From assembly GCA_001839685.1 (NCBI GenBank), contig MLAK01000509.1:141538-205537 (forward strand): a DNA stretch of 64,000 nt. The letters run 5' to 3'. The stretch is from Tritrichomonas foetus (Eukaryota > Parabasalia > Tritrichomonadida > Tritrichomonadidae). This document shows positions 39,958 to 51,472 of the stretch, in pieces. Each line of letters opens with the position of its first letter. The stretch's first letter is position 1. A model generated the notes under the pieces. That model saw only the letters and a program-made list of their open reading frames with translations, did no database searches and was not told the origin of the DNA. The position numbers were made by a program, and so were the translations under genes.

Positions 39958-41304
39958 TGTAGGTGTCAAAACGGTTATTCCCTCATTGTTTTATTTTAAA
40001 TAGTTTACAAAATATGAACAAATTTCACAACTTTTTCTGAAGGAATGATGATCATGATGTTTTTCTCTGATGCTTTTATATGTTTTTGAAACGTAAAAAT
40101 TAGACTTAAAGACTACAAATAACTTTAACCAAGCATTTTCTAGGTGATATGCAACTTATGAACCAAATCATATTATCCAGAAAATCGTGTAATAGATTTG
40201 TTTAACTATAATTTATTGTCATAATGATGCAATTCATCATAATATTCACATATGTTGTGTCTTATTTTATGAAAATGCCAAAATTTTGTAGATTTGAAAT
40301 ACAATATGACGAATTTGTAAAGATTTCAACAATAATAATGAAAAAAATGAAGATTTATTCCAATATAATTAAAATAACATCTGCTTATGAATACTTAACT
40401 AATTTTTTTATCGATTATGAATATCAGATTGGTGTTCTTTGATCTTTTTCTTTCTCAAATAATCAAATGGCTCTTTTATTTTGTAAAATTGAATTTAATA
40501 TTTCAAAAGATAACAGCAGTATGATTTTAATGTGGCAATCACAAACATATTCTGAAAATAAACATTATTTTTCCATTCTACAATGTTCACTAAATTTTCA
40601 TAAATGTAACAAGTGATAAAAATACATTAATAGCATAAGCCATTAAATACAAAGTCTTTCTTAATGAAAGAACTCCTGGTCAGAAAGACATTCATGCCCA
40701 AAGAAATAAAAAGAAATCCAATTTAATGCAGGAAGAGGACCTTTTCTAGTTTGAAAAGAAAATAGAAAATCTGTGACATGTCTCATTCTCAAGATTTTCT
40801 CATGATTTTACTTTTATTGTCAATGGATGAAAACATGAAACAAGTCGAATCATTGCAGATATTATATCACCTAAAATTGCAAAGTTTCATTTGACAGATG
40901 AATCAATTTAACGAAATTATGAGAATACAAATCATTTTCAAAGATTGATCTCTCCCCAATCGTTCTTTCATAAAATGAGTTTTAATTTTTCAAGGAAGTA
41001 TTATTTGATCTCGTAAATGATGCATATTTTTCAATGTATCTAAATTTCATGGTGAAATAACAACATCAAATGTTTTTACTCGTCTTGAAAATAAAATTAA
41101 ATTGTATAAATCAAATAACAAAGTAGAGCAATCACTTTCAAATACACAAAATATTATTTCAAAGTGATCATATCTGAAACATTTTGGTAAATATTTTATG
41201 CTTATGTAAAAAAGAAAAAGCAAAAATGGAGATAAAAAGGTAGAATAATTACAGTGTATAGTAAGAAAAGTTTAAAAAGTAAGTAAATATGTACGATACC
41301 ATGC
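39958..41304. other. AT-rich intergenic region
   Basis: About 1.3 kb with no supported gene. A 72-codon frame at 40224-40442 is Ile/Tyr/Lys-rich low complexity. No RNA gene or repeat is recognised. Confidence 0.55.
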
Positions 41305-43830
41305 TCAGAGTTTATCGAGGTAACGGTCGAGTGCTGGGACCTTTTCATCGAGACCCTTCCTCTTACGGACGGCTGTGATTGTGTCNGANAGTTTGTTTCC
41401 TGGGTCGAAGGCATCACCTTGGAGGTTCTCCCAGTGATCGAAGATCATCTGTGGGAAGGCTTGACCGGATGTAGCACCACGAAGATCCTTATCGAAACCG
41501 AAGGATTCCATAACTGGAAGGTAGGCCTTGATGACCATAAGTGGTGTTCCTTCACGTTGTTGTTGATCGAANGCACGACCACGGCGCTTGGAGAGAACGC
41601 CATGGACACCACCGCAGACGGCGAGTGGAGCTGTGATTTCGCAAAGGTAGACTGGTTCGATGAGTGTTGGTTGGGCTGTGTATTCTGAAGCGTAAAGAAC
41701 ACGACGGCCGCATGGAACGATTTGACCACCGTTACGGTGAGAAGCATCGCTGTGAAGATAAACTTCGACGATGTTGAAGCGGACGCCACGGAGTGGTTCT
41801 TCGCAAAGAACACCGAGCTTGGTGGCCCATTGGAAGGCACCAATCAAGTGTTCCTTGATTTCCTGAAGGTATTCAGCGGACTTGGTTGTATCGACGATGA
41901 GATTTGGTCCGTTTGAGTCTGGTCCGAAGCCCCAAACACGACGGGCATCTGTTTGTTCCCATCCGAAGCGGTTTTGGAGTTCCTTGGCGCGTGTCTTAAC
42001 ATCCATACGTGGGTTGATTTCACCAGATTCGATGGCGTTGAGGAGTTCCTCTTCGATTGGTTGGGCCTGGCACATGACACGGTTAAGCTTGTTGGCGGAC
42101 TTGGCCATGCAGACGACTGATGAGAGTTCTTGGACTGTTTCTCTGAATGAAACGACTGGTGGTGAGCGGACGATTGGGATGCANGCATANTCNTCTTCAA
42201 GATCCTTAAGGCAAATTTCAAGGTGAAGTTCACCAGCACCGGCGATGATGTGTTCACCTGTTTCTTCGTGGGAAACGACAACGCATGGGTCGGACTTGGC
42301 GAGACGGTTGAGACCTTCGACAAGCTTTGGAAGATCGCAGGCTTGTTTTGGTTCGACGGCGACACGAACGACTGGGGCGACGGAGAACTTCATGGCCTTG
42401 ATTGGGCATGCAACGTCGGATGTTGAGATGGTTCCGCANTTGACGAGGTATTGGTCGATACCGACAAGTGAGATTGTGTTACCGCATGGGCAGTCTTGAA
42501 GGTTTTCAACCTTACGACCCATCATAAGGACTGTACGTTGGATGTTTGTGATGTGGAGGTCCTCTTTGCTGCCTGGGTTGTAGTTGGCGCCCATGACGCG
42601 GACGCGTTGGCCTGTGGCGACTGTTCCGGCGAAGACACGGCCGAAGGCGTAGAAACGTCCNCGGTCTGATGATGGAACCATCTTGGAGACGTAGAGCATG
42701 AGTGGGCCGTTTGGATCGCATTCCTTGATGGCCTTGTAGCATTCGTCGTCTTGTGGGCCAGTGTAGAGNGTTTCAGCACGGTACTTCTGGGCCATGGCTG
42801 GGGATGGAAGGTGAAGGACGATCATTTCAAGAAGAGCTTCAGCAGCTGGGAGCCAACGGCGGTAAACGGCTGAAAGAAGTTCACGGCCTTCCATTTGTTG
42901 TTCGTCATCATGGAGCTTGACACCAAGGCGGTTGAACATATCGCGGAATTTTGGCTTATCGTCGGCCATGATGGCGCGTGAGAGTGTAACGACTGGCTTG
43001 AGGACGAATTGGCAGAAAGTACGTTCGAGGGCTTGTCCCTTATCGTTTGTGGCCTTGTGGAGGAACTTCTTGGATGCAGCATCCCAGTAACGTTCGCCCC
43101 AAAGTTGTGGCATGAGCTTCTTGACTTGAACACCGAATTTGGCGGCGTACATCTTGGCGAACTTGGTGAGGGTGAAACCGAAACCGTGGAGACCAGATCC
43201 GAAGCAGACTGTACCTTGGGCTGGGGAAACGATGAGGTTACCCATTGGTCCATCTTCTGTTGTGTATGTGGCGATGATAACGTTGACGTTGTCGATGGAC
43301 TTGGAGAAGGTTTGGTACATATCTTCTGGATCGGCGTTGAGTTCGAGAAGGCAACGATCGATCTTGTTGACGATAACGACTGGCTTGATACGTTCTGCAA
43401 GGGCTTGACGTAAAACTGTTTCTGTTTGTACGCAAACACCTTCGATACAGTCAACGACGACGAGGGCACCATCTGTAACACGAAGGGCGGCTGTAACTTC
43501 GGCGGAGAAGTCAATGTGTCCCGGGGAATCGATAAGGTTGATNAAGAAACCNTTACCGTCTGAGCCTTCTGGGATATCTTCTTCTGGCATGGTGTAGTAG
43601 AGGGACACACCAGTTGACTTGATGGTGATGCAACGTTCTTGTTCATCAGCACGGGTATCGGTGTAACGGGTTTCACCGGCGGATTCGTTGGAGATGATAC
43701 CGGCACGGGCAATGAGGGAGTCGGTAAGTGTTGATTTACCGTGATCGACGTGAGCAATAACAGACATGTTACGGATGTTGTTACGCTTGTCCATAACTTT
43801 ACGGAGTTGGTCCACAGAGAAGTTCACCAT
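41305..43830 (-). CDS. EEF2: Translation elongation factor 2
   Basis: This 841-residue protein is full-length eEF2: AHVDHGKST (26-34), the RGITI-region variant [23 protein letters not shown] and a C-terminus ending LDRYLDKL. It drives ribosome translocation with GTP. The diphthamide loop reads [13 protein letters not shown]. His698 is kept, but the next-but-one glycine is Asn700, a change in an otherwise almost invariant HRGGGQ stretch. Codon use is strongly biased to C/G-ending codons, unlike neighbouring genes, as expected for very high expression. Eleven single N bases (41386 to 43552) are scattered through it, suggesting merged copies that differ slightly. Confidence 0.97.
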   Translation of the reverse strand: MVNFSVDQLRKVMDKRNNIRNMSVIAHVDHGKSTLTDSLIARAGIISNESAGETRYTDTRADEQERCITIKSTGVSLYYTMPEEDIPEGSDGXGFXINLIDSPGHIDFSAEVTAALRVTDGALVVVDCIEGVCVQTETVLRQALAERIKPVVIVNKIDRCLLELNADPEDMYQTFSKSIDNVNVIIATYTTEDGPMGNLIVSPAQGTVCFGSGLHGFGFTLTKFAKMYAAKFGVQVKKLMPQLWGERYWDAASKKFLHKATNDKGQALERTFCQFVLKPVVTLSRAIMADDKPKFRDMFNRLGVKLHDDEQQMEGRELLSAVYRRWLPAAEALLEMIVLHLPSPAMAQKYRAEXLYTGPQDDECYKAIKECDPNGPLMLYVSKMVPSSDXGRFYAFGRVFAGTVATGQRVRVMGANYNPGSKEDLHITNIQRTVLMMGRKVENLQDCPCGNTISLVGIDQYLVXCGTISTSDVACPIKAMKFSVAPVVRVAVEPKQACDLPKLVEGLNRLAKSDPCVVVSHEETGEHIIAGAGELHLEICLKDLEXXYXCIPIVRSPPVVSFRETVQELSSVVCMAKSANKLNRVMCQAQPIEEELLNAIESGEINPRMDVKTRAKELQNRFGWEQTDARRVWGFGPDSNGPNLIVDTTKSAEYLQEIKEHLIGAFQWATKLGVLCEEPLRGVRFNIVEVYLHSDASHRNGGQIVPCGRRVLYASEYTAQPTLIEPVYLCEITAPLAVCGGVHGVLSKRRGRXFDQQQREGTPLMVIKAYLPVMESFGFDKDLRGATSGQAFPQMIFDHWENLQGDAFDPGNKXXDTITAVRKRKGLDEKVPALDRYLDKL

Positions 43831-44668
43831 TTATAAAAATGGTCCAACTTCACTTCACCATTACTCGACCAAGGTCTTATCTGGGAAAACTTCCGTAACA
43901 AATTGAATAGTATACGGCTTTTCGCGACTTTTTCATACATTATGAGGTCAGATATTTCAATATGTGCATCCATATAAGTATTGAAAAATAAATCTATTAT
44001 TTTTTGAATGAAAGGTCAAAAATTGACGAAATGACAGTGTCAGAAACTGTTCAGGTTTTTAACCTCATTCGGTTTCTTTGCCAACATATTTTCTATCAAT
44101 AGTGTACTTCTCAAAATACATTAATTCATATTCATTTTTATCAGAAAAGTTTGACTTCATTAGTAATACTAATGTAAAACTTTAGATCATAAAATAACAA
44201 TATTTTATCAAATCATTGATAAAATTTTTCCTTTTTTCATTCTTCTAAAGTGATTTATTCTTTTTGGTCAATTTTATATATATATATTTATCTGATTTGT
44301 CATAACTTTAGATTGAGATAAAAATTATTTCCAGATGCCGAATAAATTATTCGGGATAATGAATTGAAATCTGATTTTTAAAACTTCAAATATACTTTTT
44401 TTATGATTACATTAAAATTCTTTTAACTACAAAATAGGAATGAATAATTTAGAAAAAGTGACAGAGTGAATTCTACATTTGATTATGAAAACTCTAACAC
44501 TAGTAATCCTTTTCTTAGAAAGTATTATCTCACACTATCCTTTTGTCTTCATGAAAGTTTCACATCATTCTTGACTTTCTGCAAATTGTCAATTTTTGAC
44601 TTCCTCTGTTTGAGATCTTTTACTCAATCATGTTCAAATTCAGCTTTAAGCATAAGAAGAGAAGTGGA
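43831..44668. other. EF-2 upstream region
   Basis: AT-rich, with ATATATATAT near 44276-44288. An open frame at 44466-44672 shows no family features. No gene is supported until the ankyrin remnant start at 44669. Confidence 0.5.
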
Positions 44669-44721
44669 ATGACGCCTAATTGGATGATTATAATGAATGA
44701 TTGCATGATTCCATGTATTAA

Positions 44722-44735
44722 GGGGCAACTGACAT
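44722..44735. repeat. Left terminal inverted repeat
   Basis: GGGGCAACTGACAT, next to TTAA at 44718-44721. Matches the right repeat perfectly for 14 bases, after which the ends diverge. Confidence 0.93.
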
Positions 44736-44914
44736 CACATCGAGCTATATCAAAATTTTGAAGCAGCTCTATGAATGATTTAGAAAAAGTTATGTTACTA
44801 GAATTATTGAAAAAGTTTCTTTCACAATTTTATCAACTTTTTCATTGAAATATTTTCAATAATCCCTGAAATTATATTATTCAATTTTTTTACTAAAAAT
44901 CCGCCATTTTCAAA

Positions 44915-47673
44915 ATGGATAAAGTGTTTGTTCCAGCGAATAAACTAACTTTTTTCTATCCCTATATATTTTGCTATCACCATTCACTACAGGGAAGCAA
45001 AATGCGAAGAACTGCAATTGAGCAGGCTTTGAAAATCTGCAATATTCCTATTACAACCTATAATATCAATCAAATGCGCTTGTTTTTTCACAAAAACTGT
45101 CATCTGATTCAAACAAAGAATTATGTAGATTCAAAAGCTCCAAATTTCCCGGAGAAACAAACTTTTCATGAATGCAATAATAAATTTCACTTATTGTCGT
45201 TTTCTCATACAGAGATAATTAATGTACCGGCAATTAGTGAATATATAGATGTTCAAAACTATATTGATTCAATGAATAAAACGGAAATTATCAGTTTGCT
45301 CCAAAGCAACCCAAATTTTGATCAATTTCAATGCAGAATTGAAAATGAGTTATTAAAAAAGGAACATAACCGTTTGAAACAAAAGATCTCGTCATTGACA
45401 TATGAAAACACTCAGTTAAAACAAAAAATAACCGAATTAAATAGTTCTTTTTGCGAATTATCTAATAAATTCAGTGAAATAAAAGCCAAATCCGAAAAAA
45501 AAATCTTTTACATAAAATATGTAATGAAAAAGTTGATCCTCTTCAATTTACGCTCAGTTGCCTGACAGAAGGTTTATCATTTAGTCAAGCTGAACGATTT
45601 CTGGCTAAATTAAATATAGCCACAATCTCAGAAAAGCATTATTTACGTTTAACTAAAAAAGTGGATGAGATATTAAATGATTTAACAAATGAATCATTGA
45701 GAAATGCTCGCTCTATGATGAATGAAAAGTCAAGCATTTCATTTGATTCTGCTTGGTCTCACCCAAGAAATGCACATGAATGCTTTGGTGCTTTCATAGA
45801 TTTAGCAACACAAAAGATAATTGACTATTATGTAGTGTCATTAAAAAGCCATTGGTCTATTGGAAATTGCGAAGGATTTCCCCAGTCACTTGAATCAGAA
45901 ATTTTAAATAAATTAAGTTCTAAATGGTGTTCATTATCAAAAATAGATAGTATCACAATGGATAACGATAACAATGTAGGTGGAATATTTACTAAGTTGA
46001 ACTGGAAAATTATTCAATTTATAGATGTAAATCACGCATATAAGCAATTTAAAAACCGTTTTCTTAAATTTAATTTCGACAATAAAAATATATTTTCAGA
46101 TATAATCAAGTCTTTTTTAAAATTCGTTAAAGTCCTGATGCTTGACAGAGATTTACCTCTGATAACAAAAAAAGAACAATTTTTTAATATTACAGAACAT
46201 TTTTCGAATAACCATCAGAAATGTTTGCATGAGAATTTAATTGATTTTAAAATTCCAGCTTTTGCGAAAAATATTAATTTAAAAAATAGACTTGATACGT
46301 TTCTTGATGATAATGTTATTATCTTTGAAAAAACAGAACCCCATAAGAATACTCAATGTAATGAAAGTTTACATTCACTCAAAATCAAACTGGCTCCCAA
46401 AAATAAATCTTGGAAAATGACTTTTTCAACCAGAATGAAAATTACGGTTTTACTTTGGAATGAGGGGCACAAGTTTTATTACCAGCTCATGAACAATTTT
46501 AATATCGCAGAATTAAATGATCATAATAAACAAATTATCGATAAATATATACTGCGAAAAACCCTAAACAAAGAAAAGCAACAAACAGAAAAATATATAC
46601 AACAAAAAAACAAAACTAGAAATCTTAGGAGACAATCAGGGAGGAAAGAAGGTGATTACAAATTAAAGAAAGTTTTCACTCCAATAAATATAGAATTTCG
46701 GGAAACTGATGTCCTTCATTCAGATTTCAAAGAAGAAGAAGAAACAAACGATTTAGATTTTCGTGAAACCAACTTCAATTCACCTGAAGAAGATTCTTTT
46801 TTTAAGGACATCAATGCAGATGATTGGTTTTCTATGACCATTTTCGATTTGTTTAACTTTGGGAAACTATTTCTTGATCAAGCATTACTAGGAAATATTT
46901 TTCGTTTATATAATATAGCTAATAATTGTTACATAAACAGTGGAATTCAATTATTAATGAGTTCAGAGCATTTTCGAACTAAGCTATTATTATTCAATAA
47001 AGAAGACGATTTGTTATTATTTTTGAAAAAATGTACAAAAGACATCGTTAACAAAAGAGATATTGATTATATAATAAATTATTATATTAATAATTCTACA
47101 CAAACAATCAAGTACAATGAAAAAGGAGATACCTCTGCGTTTTTACTATTTTTATTGAACGACTTAGAAGAAAAATATAATATGATAGCAAATATGACTG
47201 GATTTATTGCTAAATCCATTTTATGCTCACAATGTGGCGCTCGAAATGAAGTGTTGGAAAATAACCTACTTTACTCAATTTCATGCTCTGAATTACAAAA
47301 TATTGAAGATTGTTGTAAAAATGAACCTATAAATGATAGTATTTGTCAGTTCTGTAGAAATACTCCTTTAATGATGACTCAAATTGTGTCCATCAACATT
47401 CTCTTAATTATTCATTTAACTGATTCGAATTATGAACAAATTTTTCACATCAAAGAAACACTTCATATAAATCAAAAATTATATTCAATGAAATCGATAG
47501 TTTATTTCCGAGATTTACCAGATTCTGGGCATTATTTCGATGTAGTACGCCAAAATAATAAGTGGTTCTTGATTTCAGATTCATTTATCAATCAAATAAA
47601 AAGTCCTTTTGAGATTGACAAAAAATCACGGCCAGAAATTTTATTATATGAGCAAATTATGCAGGATCTGTAA
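44915..47673 (+). CDS. Transposase-USP fusion, interrupted by a -1 frameshift
   Basis: The first frame (44915 to about 45500, about 195 residues) holds a possible DNA-binding region and a coiled coil (about 150-195). A run of nine A (45495-45503) then shifts to the -1 frame, open to 47673, which continues with LSCLTEGLSFSQAERFLAKL. The transposase core has FDSAW (Asp codon 45745), DVNHAYK (Asp 46024) and NESLHS (Glu 46363), followed by APK and WNEGH as in Kolobok-type DDE enzymes. A basic linker precedes a USP domain at 46900-47670: NIANNCYINS (Cys codon 46927), paired CSQC and CQFC for zinc, and SGHYFDVV (His codon 47530) with a later ISDS. A transposase joined to a deubiquitinase is not one I know. 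The joint may need -1 frameshifting, polymerase slippage or one missing A. Confidence 0.82.
45495..45503 (+). other. A9 run at the frame change
   Basis: Nine A between the two transposase frames. The upstream frame reads GAA AAA AAA ATC and the downstream frame CGA AAA AAA AAT. A -1 slip or one added A joins them; a sequencing or assembly error is also possible. Confidence 0.7.
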
Positions 47674-48107
47674 GAGATTATAAAAACAGGAGGGGAAAAA
47701 TAAACAATTAAGTAACTATTTTTTTATAATATATAAATATTTTATCGATTTTATTACTTTTAAAATAAGTTAAAATTCCCACGCTATATGCATGTTTATC
47801 TAAAACTGTATCGCCAAAACTTGATCACAAAATCATATGAAATTGCACCATTTTTTCTTGCGCAAAAGTCTTCATTATTCGATATATATATATTATTGCA
47901 TACCAATTAAAGAATAAAAGAAAGCATTACTAATCTTCTGATAAAGAGAATTTTTTTCGATTAATATGATCATTTGAATGCACACAGAAAAAAAATTGAA
48001 AGAACTATTTTTTATGCATTCAATTCTTTTCTGATAAATCCTGTCAAATNACGATTGAGAGATCACATAGAAACAATCANTTCATTTTTTTCATTCGGTC
48101 ACTTCAT

Positions 48108-48121
48108 ATGTCAGTTGCCCC
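48108..48121. repeat. Right terminal inverted repeat
   Basis: ATGTCAGTTGCCCC, the exact complement of the left repeat, followed by TTAA at 48122-48125. Confidence 0.93.
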
Positions 48122-50311
48122 TTAAAGAAATTTGCGTCAAACTCAGCAAAACAATTGAAAGGTACATTCTTAATTTTCCACAATCTAATCATTATTCTTG
48201 TACATATGAAACACACTTAAGTGATGCAAATGATATCATTTCAGATATATTTAATGGAATTCAAATTAGAATTGATCACAAGAATTGTAGATTCTTAGAA
48301 GCAATATCATCTCAATTAGAAATTGAAGATTTACAGAAAGAAGTTTCTGATTATATTAAGTTTTATGGACATTTTGAGAATTATGCGAATATAAGCGCAG
48401 AATTTTCAAAATTAATGGATTTAGAAAATAGTTTTCAAAATTTAAATATGAATAACTTTGATTCATTGATTCTAAAGTGTAGGCACGTAAGTGCTGAAAT
48501 CGTTGCAAGTTTTATATTCAATTTTTGTATAGCTTATCCAAAGAAAATAGAGATTTATATAGAGTTCCTACAAAAACTTGTTCCAACTAAGATTATAAAT
48601 TGCTTTAAGCAAAAAATTATCAACGAATATCGTAGTTTGTCAGATTCAACACCAAAAGAAGTAATTTTCATATCGAAAATATTATTTAACAAAAATATAA
48701 TTACTGAACACGAATTAGGGAACAAGTTTCCTCAAATATTTTTAAATTCAATTTCCATTGATAAAATTGTTGTTGGTAAATATGAAGAAAAAGTGAATGC
48801 TCATAACTTTAATATTAGTTCACACATTATAAATTGTAACAGTGGACTAAGCTCAAATCCAATCATTGCTGCACTCCGTGAAGATAATTTAACGGCACTT
48901 CAAAGAACGGGTGTAGGAGTTAGCATAAATTGCAATGATTGTGCATATAGTGAATACTATGATCGTTTCAGCTGTACAAGAAAACCAGTTCCATTGATAT
49001 GTATTGCAGCATTTTTTGGAGCTGCGAAATGTTTTCGATTTTTGATACCTAACATTAAACCAATTCCAAATAATCTTGGAGTATATGCTGTTCAAGGTGG
49101 AAACATCGATATCATTGCACATTGTGAATCGTTAAATGTTGATTTCAGTGATTCTGTAATTGAAGCATTAAAATATCATCATCATAACATTGTTGAATGG
49201 TTGCTTGAGTGCAGAGAAATTCATATAGATGATGATATTTTTATTGAAAAGTGTATTCAATATTGTACATTTAATTCATTGAAATTAGCTCTTATGATGG
49301 GATTTAATTATAAATATATTATTCATTATTCAGCAAGATACGGTAATATTTTATTGTTGAAATGGTCAAATGGATTAAATTTCCTTCAAAATTTTGATCC
49401 TTTTAAATCTAAAAAAGATGATTTCCTTCCAATTCATTATACTTGTAAATTTGGATGGGTGGATTGTTTTGACTACGTATTGAATCAAGATCAGAGTCTA
49501 ATTAATGAAAAAGGGGTTTATTTTTTCCATTTTTATCATGTTTATCCTTTTTTTCAGAAAGTTTTCATGAAAAAATTAATGATTTAACACCACTTCATTA
49601 TGCATGTATAAATGGATGCTATGAAATTGTACATAGTTTAATTCTACACCCAGATTTGAATTTAAATCCCATTGATTTGAAACATATTTTATATTTAAAT
49701 ATTTATCGAAGACCACTTCATTTTGCTGTAAGGTATAATTATCCTGATATTGTAAAAGCACTTCTTTCACATTCAAAGACTGATGTTAATGTACCTAATA
49801 ATGTGGGAATTAATTTTGTTTATTGATTGTACTCCTTTCCATCTTGCTTGCTATCCTGGATATGAAGAAATCCTTGATAGTTTTCTGTTAGATCCTAGAA
49901 CAGATGTAAATGCTACAGATAAAAATGTATTTGATATTTTTTATGGTGTTTTTATTGCAATTAAAAATACCCCACTTATTCAAATGTGTAATTATCGACC
50001 ACAAGAATATATAGGGCAAGTTAAAGATTTTGACCAAATATATATTCCTAAACTATTGAGACATCCCAGAATTAAAATAAATCATCAAAATTATTTAGGT
50101 GTCATTATATTATTTTAATTTTACAGCCCTTCATGCTGCATGTAAGAAAAATAAAGTTGATGTGATAAAAATTCTACTTTCCATGCCAGGAATTCTGAAA
50201 TTTTTAAAGGATAAAATCCATTCTATTTCTCATCAAGGTTCATTTTAATATTAAAGAAAAACTCCTATTGATTATTCTCAAAGCAAAAGCACTGCATCAT
50301 TATTCCTGTAA

Positions 50312-51010
50312 AATTAGTTAAGTATGGAATGTTTGAGACTCAAATAAATAATGTCATATATACAGTGCTTTTGGTAAGCAAATAGTCATTTAAAAACCAA
50401 AGAGTGTTTTATATGAGTATCGGAAAAATGCTAAATACAGATAATGTCATTATTATAAATGATTTTGAAAATAGAAATTTCACTTTAAATTCAAAAATAA
50501 AAATTCAATCTTTCATCAAATTGACATTTTAAATAAAAGAATACTATTTTCCTTCCTCTCGATTCTCATTCGACAGATTAAAGTGTCTTTTGATTGCCTA
50601 ATAAGTCATGCCTATGTTTAGAGTTTGCACTGTTATCTGGTATTCATGAGGTTCATTGATCATGAGACTACTATAGTAGATATCTCAGAAAATTTGAAGA
50701 ATATCGAACATTTTGTGTGATTTCATCATATTTTAAAATAACGAAAGAGTTTTTTGAGATGTGTCAGATAAATTGAATATTTTCCATTATGTTTCTGTGT
50801 ACATTGAAATAAATTGAAAACAAAGTACTGTGTTGATTTTCCAATGTGGATTTCAACGAAAATATGAATTTGTGGATAAAAAATGCATCAATTATGATAA
50901 AATTGGAGTATTCATTCATCATAATTAATATCACTTTTAATCATTTTTTCCAATTATTTGATAGGGATTGCTGACATAAACTTTAGAAAAAGTAAATCCA
51001 TTCTCCGTGA
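50312..51010. other. Intergenic region
   Basis: AT-rich region after the ankyrin remnant. No gene or clear repeat is seen. Confidence 0.5.
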
Positions 51011-51472
51011 AATTTTGAAAATTTTCACCAGTCATTTCATTTTTTTTTTTTTAACTTTCCAAAATCGAACGAATTCAGTGCTGTTACTTGTGGCAGAGAC
51101 CAATATTTGTCTCTGCTTTTTCAATGCCAAAAATGTCCTCAAGAGAGGCCAAATGAAGACATTAAGAATAATAATTTTAATATTCATATTTCCAAAGAAT
51201 TTAGAATCCTGCAAATGCATTTCAGTTCGGGCGTGGGTTTAAGCGAACTGCGCAGTATTGCAATCATTCTAAAAATGATGAATATGAAAATCTCGCCACT
51301 AGGGCGTGATGAAAAAAGAACATTACACTGTTTGATAAAATGGTATGAAAAAAACTGGGATTTTATTTTTCCATTACTTCCACACATTCATTTACGTGAT
51401 AATAACAATAATGTTATTGATATGAACAGAGAAGTCACAGAATTATATAAGAAAGAATTTCAACCAACTTAA
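51011..51472 (+). pseudogene. Open frame without a start, possible gene remnant
   Basis: A 153-codon open frame preceded by TGA at 51008. Its first ATG comes only in MHFSSG, about 70 codons in. It reads like protein rather than chance AT-rich sequence: YLSLLFQCQKC with a Cys pair, a leucine-rich helix (SSGVGLSELRSIAIILKMMNM) and LIKWYEKNWDFIFPLLPHI. A T13 run near its beginning may mark a frame break. Lying next to a transposon-damaged gene, it could be the N-terminal remnant of a transposase or another broken gene. The family is not recognised. Confidence 0.35.

Larger units (their letters stand above)
44722..48121 (+). mobile_element. Kolobok-like DNA transposon carrying a USP domain
   Basis: A 3400-bp element with 14-bp perfect terminal inverted repeats, GGGGCAACTGACAT at 44722-44735 and its complement at 48108-48121. 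It is flanked by TTAA on both sides (44718-44721 and 48122-48125), the target duplication used by Kolobok and piggyBac elements. It encodes one protein, split by a frameshift, with a DDE transposase core and a C-terminal ubiquitin-specific protease domain. The intact TIRs and TTAA suggest recent insertion. Two N bases near its right end (48050, 48080) suggest several near-identical copies merged in assembly. Confidence 0.88.
44669..50311 (+). pseudogene. Ankyrin-repeat protein gene split by a transposon and frameshifts
   Basis: The first 53 bases (44669-44721) encode a BTB-like start (DCMIPCIKE). The reading frame then resumes after the transposon at 48126 with EICVKLSKT and RYILNF. A helical region follows to about 48780. 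Ankyrin-type repeats run from about 48850 to 50311 (LPIHYTCKFGW, TPLHYACINGC, RPLHFAVRYN, TPFHLACYPG, TALHAACKKN, TPIDYS). This is the layout of trichomonad ankyrin proteins with an N-terminal BTB/DUF-type domain. Besides the 3.4-kb element, T-rich inserts at 49516-49580, 49803-49824, 49927-49944, 50101-50122 and 50238-50255 create frameshifts or stops. Without them and the element the frame is open from 44669 to the TAA at 50311. It is probably a pseudogene, unless the inserts are removed from DNA or RNA. Confidence 0.75.

Noticed and set aside
40224..40442. 72-codon ORF in the spacer upstream of EF-2's 3' side
   Set aside because: Low-complexity Ile/Lys/Tyr composition typical of AT-rich non-coding DNA; no motif.
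41419..43757. Several long ORFs overlapping EF-2 in other frames
   Set aside because: They are shadows of the GC-biased codon use of EF-2, with low-complexity Ser/Pro or Glu/Asp composition.
49516..49557. GT...CAG stretch in the ankyrin gene as an intron
   Set aside because: It is 42 nt, so its removal does not change the frame or repair the downstream frameshift, and it lacks a CTAAC/CTAAT branch motif.
50099..50126. GTGTCA...TTACAG in the ankyrin gene as a 28-nt intron
   Set aside because: Splicing would keep the frame but drop the G-x-T of the repeat, and the 12-base 3' motif of the Rab intron is absent. It remains a weak alternative.
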